DNA of 64,000 nucleotides from NCBI RefSeq assembly GCF_036010325.1, contig NZ_CP108549.1, forward strand, positions 5,828,001 to 5,892,000. The letters are read 5' to 3'. Below, piece after piece: positions 60,183-64,000 of this stretch. Below the pieces are notes generated by a model, which was given only the letters and a program-made list of their open reading frames with translations, ran no database searches and was not told the origin of the DNA. Position numbers and translations under genes: made by a program. Every line of letters begins with the position of its first letter. The first letter of the stretch is position 1. The stretch is from Streptomyces sp. NBC_01210. Its GTDB lineage: Bacteria; Actinomycetota; Actinomycetes; Streptomycetales; Streptomycetaceae.

Positions 60183-61010
60183 CTACCGCAGGAATGCTGC
60201 AGTGGTCGCCACGAACCGGTCGGCGTCGTCGAGCCATGGGTAGTGGCCTGCCCCCGACTGCACAACGAGCGAGGCATCAGGGAACAGGCCGGCAAGCTCG
60301 GCCACCGCCGGAGGGGGGCTGTTCACGTCGAACTCCCCGGCGAGCAGCAGCACGGGGCCCTCATGGGAGGCGAGCGCCGCACGAGTGGTCTCCGTGTCGA
60401 AGGCGCCTTCGGCTGCGAAGAGAGCGACAGCTTCCTTGTTGCTCGGCGGGCGGGCCGCAGGGTGATTCTGTGCGGCGGCATCCCACCGGCCCCAGAAGAA
60501 GGGGGCGATGGCCTCCCGGTCGCCGCCCCTGCCCTCGGTGATCGCCTCCAAGGCGGCGAACGCCGCCGGGAACCACGGTTCGCCCTTCCTGAGCTGCGCA
60601 AGCTCGCGCCGCATCGCTCCGGTGATCGTGATGCCGACGGCTGCGGAGCTGGGGGTGATCAGGGTCAACTTGCCGATGTTCTTCGGGTATCGGGCCGCGT
60701 ACTGCACCGCGATGTTCGTGCCGGCGGAGTGGCCGAGCAAGTCCATCCGGGTGAGTCCGAGGTGTTCGCGCAGGGCCTCGACATCGTCGACCAGACGATC
60801 GCAGCGGTAAGAGGCGGTGTCTTCGGGCATCGCGGACCGGCCGGTGCCGCGGAGGTCCAGAAGGATCAGCCGGCGGTGCGCGGACAGGCCGCCGAGGTCG
60901 CCGAGGTAGATGGCGTCCGTGGGACCTCCCGGGATGCAGACGAGCGGGTCGCCGGCCCCGTGTGCGCGGTAGGCGAGCTGGGTGCCGTCAGGTGCGGAGA
61001 AGGTGGGCAT
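60183..61010 (-). CDS. Alpha/beta hydrolase (proline iminopeptidase-like)
   Basis: A 275-aa alpha/beta hydrolase. CIPGGPTDAIYLGDLGGLSA resembles the HGGPG oxyanion region of proline iminopeptidases. The nucleophile is the Ser of LLGHSAGTN, the acid is Asp in LAGEFDVN and the base is His in GAGHYPWLD, so the triad is complete. The substrate is unknown. It is divergent from a small HTH gene with a 26-bp palindrome in the 73-base gap, so that regulator probably controls it. Confidence 0.88.
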   Translation of the reverse strand: MPTFSAPDGTQLAYRAHGAGDPLVCIPGGPTDAIYLGDLGGLSAHRRLILLDLRGTGRSAMPEDTASYRCDRLVDDVEALREHLGLTRMDLLGHSAGTNIAVQYAARYPKNIGKLTLITPSSAAVGITITGAMRRELAQLRKGEPWFPAAFAALEAITEGRGGDREAIAPFFWGRWDAAAQNHPAARPPSNKEAVALFAAEGAFDTETTRAALASHEGPVLLLAGEFDVNSPPPAVAELAGLFPDASLVVQSGAGHYPWLDDADRFVATTAAFLR

Positions 61011-61029
61011 GGTGTGGAGCCTGTCACTT

Positions 61030-61055
61030 ATAACCGGGTTGTACAACCTGGTTAT
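61030..61055. promoter_or_regulatory. 26-bp palindromic operator between hydrolase and HTH gene
   Basis: A near-perfect 26-base dyad (one mismatched pair) centred on GGTTGTACAACC, with ATAACC/GGTTAT ends. An additional half site TATAACC (61072-61078) overlaps the likely -10 of the HTH gene. Confidence 0.75.
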
Positions 61056-61083
61056 GGTGGCGGGTTCAGGCTATAACCGAGCT

Positions 61084-61686
61084 ATGGCAGGCGAAGAGGG
61101 CACGCGTCAGGACCCCGAGACGCTGACGGAGGAACAGGCCGAGCGGATGCTCACCGACATGAACGACGTCATCCGCGCAGGGGAGGAGATGCGGAAGCTT
61201 CGCGCCGAAATGATCAAGCTGTTCGCCGGCTTCGGCTGGACCCAGGACAGAATTGCCCGGCTCACCGGCATGAGTCAGCCCGCCGTGTCCAAGCAGGTGG
61301 CGAAGTGCGGGATTGGCGAGCCACTGCCGCCGATGGGGCTCTCCCTCGACCAGTACGACACCCCATGGCTCGAAGGTCGCCTGTGGGGCCTCGCCGAGGA
61401 AATCTCCGAGACCTTCGACGACACGGCCCGCTGCACCCGCTACGTCAACGCCATCGCCCGGGGGAAGAAGCGCTTCACGCCCCAGAACGTTGACGAGCTG
61501 CGACGCCTCGTCGAAGAGGACCTGAGACTGCACCGGGCAGGGATGCCTCGCAGCTACCAGGACGCGTACGACAAGATCAGCCGTGGTCTCGATGTCCCCT
61601 CGAAGGTCACCACCACCGCATCGGCCTCCGTGCGGCGCGCCCTCGCTTACCAGATCCAGCGTGACCGGCTCCGGGGTGATTCCTGA
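61084..61686 (+). CDS. HTH DNA-binding protein, leaderless
   Basis: A 200-aa protein. Residues about 15-75 are helical and contain an HTH of sigma-like/MarR-like form (FGWTQDRIARLTGMSQPAVS). The remaining 120 residues are charged and helical (EEISETFDDTARCTRYVNAI). Streptomyces homologues are usually annotated only as DNA-binding proteins. TATAAC ends 7 bases before ATG 61084 and there is no Shine-Dalgarno, so the mRNA is probably leaderless. The palindrome at 61030-61055 covers its -35 region, suggesting autoregulation and control of the divergent hydrolase. Confidence 0.75.
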   Translation: MAGEEGTRQDPETLTEEQAERMLTDMNDVIRAGEEMRKLRAEMIKLFAGFGWTQDRIARLTGMSQPAVSKQVAKCGIGEPLPPMGLSLDQYDTPWLEGRLWGLAEEISETFDDTARCTRYVNAIARGKKRFTPQNVDELRRLVEEDLRLHRAGMPRSYQDAYDKISRGLDVPSKVTTTASASVRRALAYQIQRDRLRGDS

Positions 61687-61725
61687 GCGCTTCCTGGAGC
61701 AACCGGGACCGGCCCTACCTGGGCT

Positions 61726-61930
61726 GACGCCCTCTGGGGTCAGCCCTTCACGGGTGCGACGCCGATCGGATTCGGCGACATCAGCCCGCGCGGCGAGTCG
61801 GCCCGGCTGCCGGCCACGGGACAGATGACGGCCAGTCTCCTGCTGAGCGGTGCGGCCGCCCGATCTTGTGGACGCGATCGAAGAGGGCCTGCGAATGCAG
61901 GGCCGGCGAATGCAGGGCCGGGCTCGCTAA
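61726..61930 (+). pseudogene. Ion-channel pore remnant
   Basis: Bases 61726-61850 translate to DALWGQPFTGATPIGFGDIS and PRGESARLPATGQM, like the pore loop (GFGD selectivity filter) and following helix of two-helix potassium channels. A frameshift occurs near 61855: the next frame gives DLVDAIEEGLRMQGRRMQGR to a stop at 61930, which suits the cytoplasmic end of such channels. The first helix and any start codon are missing. A 14-base duplication (GAATGCAGGGCCGG) lies in the tail. Confidence 0.5.
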
Positions 61931-61967
61931 CCAGCCTGCCGGTCGCGCCAAGCGGTCCGCGGGTCCG

Positions 61968-63398
61968 TCAGCCGGCCGGGATTTCCTCCGCGGGCAGCCT
62001 TCCCGCCCGCACCGCGTCGACCAGTGCCTGATGGTCGCGCTCGTTCTGGTCGGCGTACGCCTCTGCGAAGGCCGCGAGGGCCCGGTCGAAGGAGTCGCCG
62101 CTGCCCAGATAGGACGCTATCGCGATCCGGTCGCCGGACCGCGCATGCGCGCGGGCCAGGGTGATGCCGCAGACGCCACCGAACGTCTCCAGCTGCCTGG
62201 GCGACATCGTCTCCGGCATCGCGATGCCCTTCCAGTCGCGCAGTTGGCGGACATAGAAGTCGCGGCGCTTGCCGTCGATCCCGTCCACTCGTTCCCAGCC
62301 GAGGAAGATGTCGCTCGCCGCCTGCATCAACCGCTGTCCCGAGACCACCCGCTCGCCCTGGTTACGGTAATGGCTCGCCCCGACGTGCTCGGCGAGCACG
62401 GAGGTGTCGGCCTCCTTGGCCTGCAAGAACAACGGGTCTCCGCCGTCCCGTCCGACGAGCAGGAAGATCCAGCACCGGGTGCCGACGCTGCCGACACCGA
62501 CCACCTTGCGGGCGACGTCCGCCAGCTGGTAGTCCCCCAGGAGGGCGCGCCGGTCGGACGGCAGTGTGCCCCCGTACCGCTCGATGAGGCCCCGGAACTG
62601 ACGCTCCAGTGTGGTGCGCTCGACGTCCGGCAGCAGGTCGGCAAGCGGTACCAGCAACGGGGGATCCGCGGCGATCATCGGCCGGCCGTCGACCACTTGC
62701 GTGAGCTTGCCGAAAACCTGCAAGGTGTCGCGCGAGCGGGCCTTCGCCATGGCGCGGGCCAGTTTCTGCTGTCCGCCCTTGTGGAGCTGTCCCGTGGTCA
62801 GGGCCGTGAGACGGTCGGCGTCGATCTTCGCGTACCAGACATCGAGGTTACGCATGCCTGCGAAGCGGATCATCGACTCGCGGTACGAACGCACTGTGCT
62901 GCTCACGATACGGGCGCGCTCGGCGTCGTCGAAGCCGTTCGCCCGGCCGGCGATGACGAAACTTGCCGACAGTCGCTTGACGTCCCACTCCCAGGGGCCC
63001 GGCAAGGTCTCGTCGAAGTCGTTGATGTCGAACATCAGCTCCCGCTCCGGCGAGGCCAGCAGCCGGAAGTTCAGCAGGTGAGCATCACCGCACAGTTGGG
63101 TGGTGATCCCCGAGTCGGGACTGCCGGCCAGGTCGGACGCCATGATCGCCGCGGCGCCCCGGTAGAAGCGGAACGGGGACTCGCTCATCCGGCTGTAGCG
63201 GATCGGCACCAGCTCCGGCACCCGGGTCGCGGACTGCCCCTCCAGGATCGCCAGCGGGTCCGGCCTGCGCGGAGAGGGCTTGTACACGGCGTGTCCCGAC
63301 CGCGGGGAGCGGCGCCGGGCCTCCTTGCCGAGTGCCACGCGTTCCTTGGGCGTGGCGTGGTGGGACGCGCGCATGGTCGTGGTCTCTTGCTGGGGCAT
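61968..63398 (-). CDS. DUF2252-family protein
   Basis: A 476-aa DUF2252 protein with a protein-kinase-like fold. FRFYRGAAAIMASDLAGSPD, the catalytic-loop-like CGDAHLLNFRLLASPE and the metal-loop-like FDINDFDETLPGPWEWD are all conserved. It may be a small-molecule phosphotransferase, but no activity is established for the family as far as I know. ATG 63398 has AGGAGGG 8 bases upstream. It follows the broken carboxymuconolactone decarboxylase gene by 104 bases on the same strand. Confidence 0.88.
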   Translation of the reverse strand: MPQQETTTMRASHHATPKERVALGKEARRRSPRSGHAVYKPSPRRPDPLAILEGQSATRVPELVPIRYSRMSESPFRFYRGAAAIMASDLAGSPDSGITTQLCGDAHLLNFRLLASPERELMFDINDFDETLPGPWEWDVKRLSASFVIAGRANGFDDAERARIVSSTVRSYRESMIRFAGMRNLDVWYAKIDADRLTALTTGQLHKGGQQKLARAMAKARSRDTLQVFGKLTQVVDGRPMIAADPPLLVPLADLLPDVERTTLERQFRGLIERYGGTLPSDRRALLGDYQLADVARKVVGVGSVGTRCWIFLLVGRDGGDPLFLQAKEADTSVLAEHVGASHYRNQGERVVSGQRLMQAASDIFLGWERVDGIDGKRRDFYVRQLRDWKGIAMPETMSPRQLETFGGVCGITLARAHARSGDRIAIASYLGSGDSFDRALAAFAEAYADQNERDHQALVDAVRAGRLPAEEIPAG

Positions 63399-63502
63399 CG
63401 AAGGCCCTCCTGCCTGGCCCTGCGGCCGTCGGGTCGCCCGGGGGCACGGCGCCGGAGCGGTGCCGTGCCGTGGTCTCCTTCGACGTCGGCCGTGCCGGTC
63501 AT

Positions 63503-63820
63503 CTATGCCGGATGGGAGCCTGCTCTCAGCCCTGGTCCCCGTATCTCGGCGTCGGTGTCGGCGACAGCGATGCCGAGTGCCGCGATGACGTTGCACGCTG
63601 CCGTCATGTCGCGGGCGGGGCCCACGATGGGGGCAATGGCGACCAAGACGTCCTGCAGCTGGTCGCCGGTCACGCCTGTCCTGAGGGCGGGGTCGAAATG
63701 GGCAACTTAGGAGATCGGCGGAGCGTCCGAGGCGGCGAGGGCCGCGATACGCGTGAGGATAAGCATGTCCGGGGTGGCGGCGAGGGTGTCCAGGACTGGG
63801 GTTTCTGATGCAGTGGACAC
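63503..63820 (-). pseudogene. Carboxymuconolactone decarboxylase-family gene with one in-frame stop
   Basis: The frame of 106 codons begins at GTG 63820 with GGGAGGG correctly spaced upstream. It reads ETPVLDTLAATPDMLILTRI and AALAASDAPPIS, then a TAA at 63707-63709, then VAHFDPALRTGVTGDQLQDV and LVAIAPIVGPARDMTAACNV in the same frame. Intact homologues have Tyr where the TAA is, so a single base change (TAC/TAT to TAA) explains the break. No other lesion is visible, so inactivation is recent or the stop is a sequence error. Confidence 0.75.
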
Positions 63821-64000
63821 GTAATGGGCCCTCCCGTGTGCTTCCGAAGCCGGGTGGGGAACATGGCGGAGCATCGGGTGCCCGAGAGCGCCGGGCTTGC
63901 CCTCAACCCTAGATCCCTCCTGGGCACCCCGCATGGCGACGCAGGTCTCCCCAGCGCCCCGGAGCAAGCGATGAGGAACCGGACCTGTACGACATGGATC
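63821..64000. other. Window-end sequence, no gene supported
   Basis: The 180 bases upstream of the broken decarboxylase gene contain no convincing coding frame. An ATG at 63971 opens a frame to the window end, but ten codons are not enough to judge. Confidence 0.4.

Noticed and set aside
1..64000. tRNA/rRNA genes, CRISPR arrays, integrase or att sites
   Set aside because: No cloverleaf with a GTTCRANNC T-loop, no regular short spacer-repeat array and no integrase were seen by eye. A tRNAscan/CRISPR-finder run would settle it.

Overview
The window is high-GC actinobacterial DNA with strong G/C bias at third codon positions, GTG starts, 4-base ATGA/GTGA overlaps, almost no TTA codons and familiar Streptomyces families (AfsQ1/AfsQ2/SigQ, AccA2/PccB/AccE, ClpP3/ClpP4/PopR, LAXTG sortase substrates). 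It is best read as a Streptomyces chromosome. From memory, the order of roughly the first 50 kb follows the S. coelicolor SCO4884-SCO4945 interval; no search was run.

Region 1 (1-31 kb) is a dispersed nucleoside scavenging locus. It has two BmpA-type nucleoside ABC permeases (the first cut by the window edge), cytidine deaminase, thymidine phosphorylase, adenosine deaminase, a uridine kinase-like P-loop protein, deoC with two aldehyde dehydrogenases, a phospho-sugar mutase (likely the phosphopentomutase step) and purine nucleoside phosphorylase. Four of these transcription units (deoA, add, deoC, pnp) carry the same 12-bp palindrome CTACGCGCGTAG (one base changed at deoA) 16-38 bp before the start codon. 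This points to one unidentified repressor controlling an unlinked nucleoside regulon. Among these genes lie an ECF sigma factor with a SnoaL-like tail, an L,D-transpeptidase, a divergent LysR/MFS pair, and the AfsQ1-AfsQ2-lipoprotein operon divergent from sigQ with an AfsQ1-type box between them. A five-to-six copy array of a 211-213 bp repeat fills the gap after sigQ.

Region 2 (31-50 kb) is core metabolism and signalling: a DeoR-type regulator, a TetR/MFS efflux pair with two phased operators, the acyl-CoA carboxylase set (AccA2, PccB, epsilon subunit) with Maf, BirA and a 42-aa membrane protein, a class III adenylate cyclase, an enoyl-CoA hydratase, a GAF-GGDEF diguanylate cyclase, histidine ammonia-lyase, a LAATG wall-anchored small protein, an L,D-transpeptidase lipoprotein, and an XRE regulator divergent from a zinc alcohol dehydrogenase.

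Region 3 (about 51-64 kb) is accessory and decaying. It holds fragments of IS110 and IS5 transposases, a DUF1330 gene split by the IS110 fragment, a truncated orphan gene, an internally deleted DUF91/NucS-like gene, a frameshifted ion-channel remnant and a carboxymuconolactone decarboxylase gene with one in-frame stop. Intact genes here include the popR-clpP4-clpP3 cluster (PopR ends in a Leu-Ala-Ala degron; ClpP4 lacks the catalytic His), an AraC regulator with a TTA codon, a hydrolase/HTH pair sharing a 26-bp palindrome, and a DUF2252 gene. No tRNA, rRNA or CRISPR array was seen.
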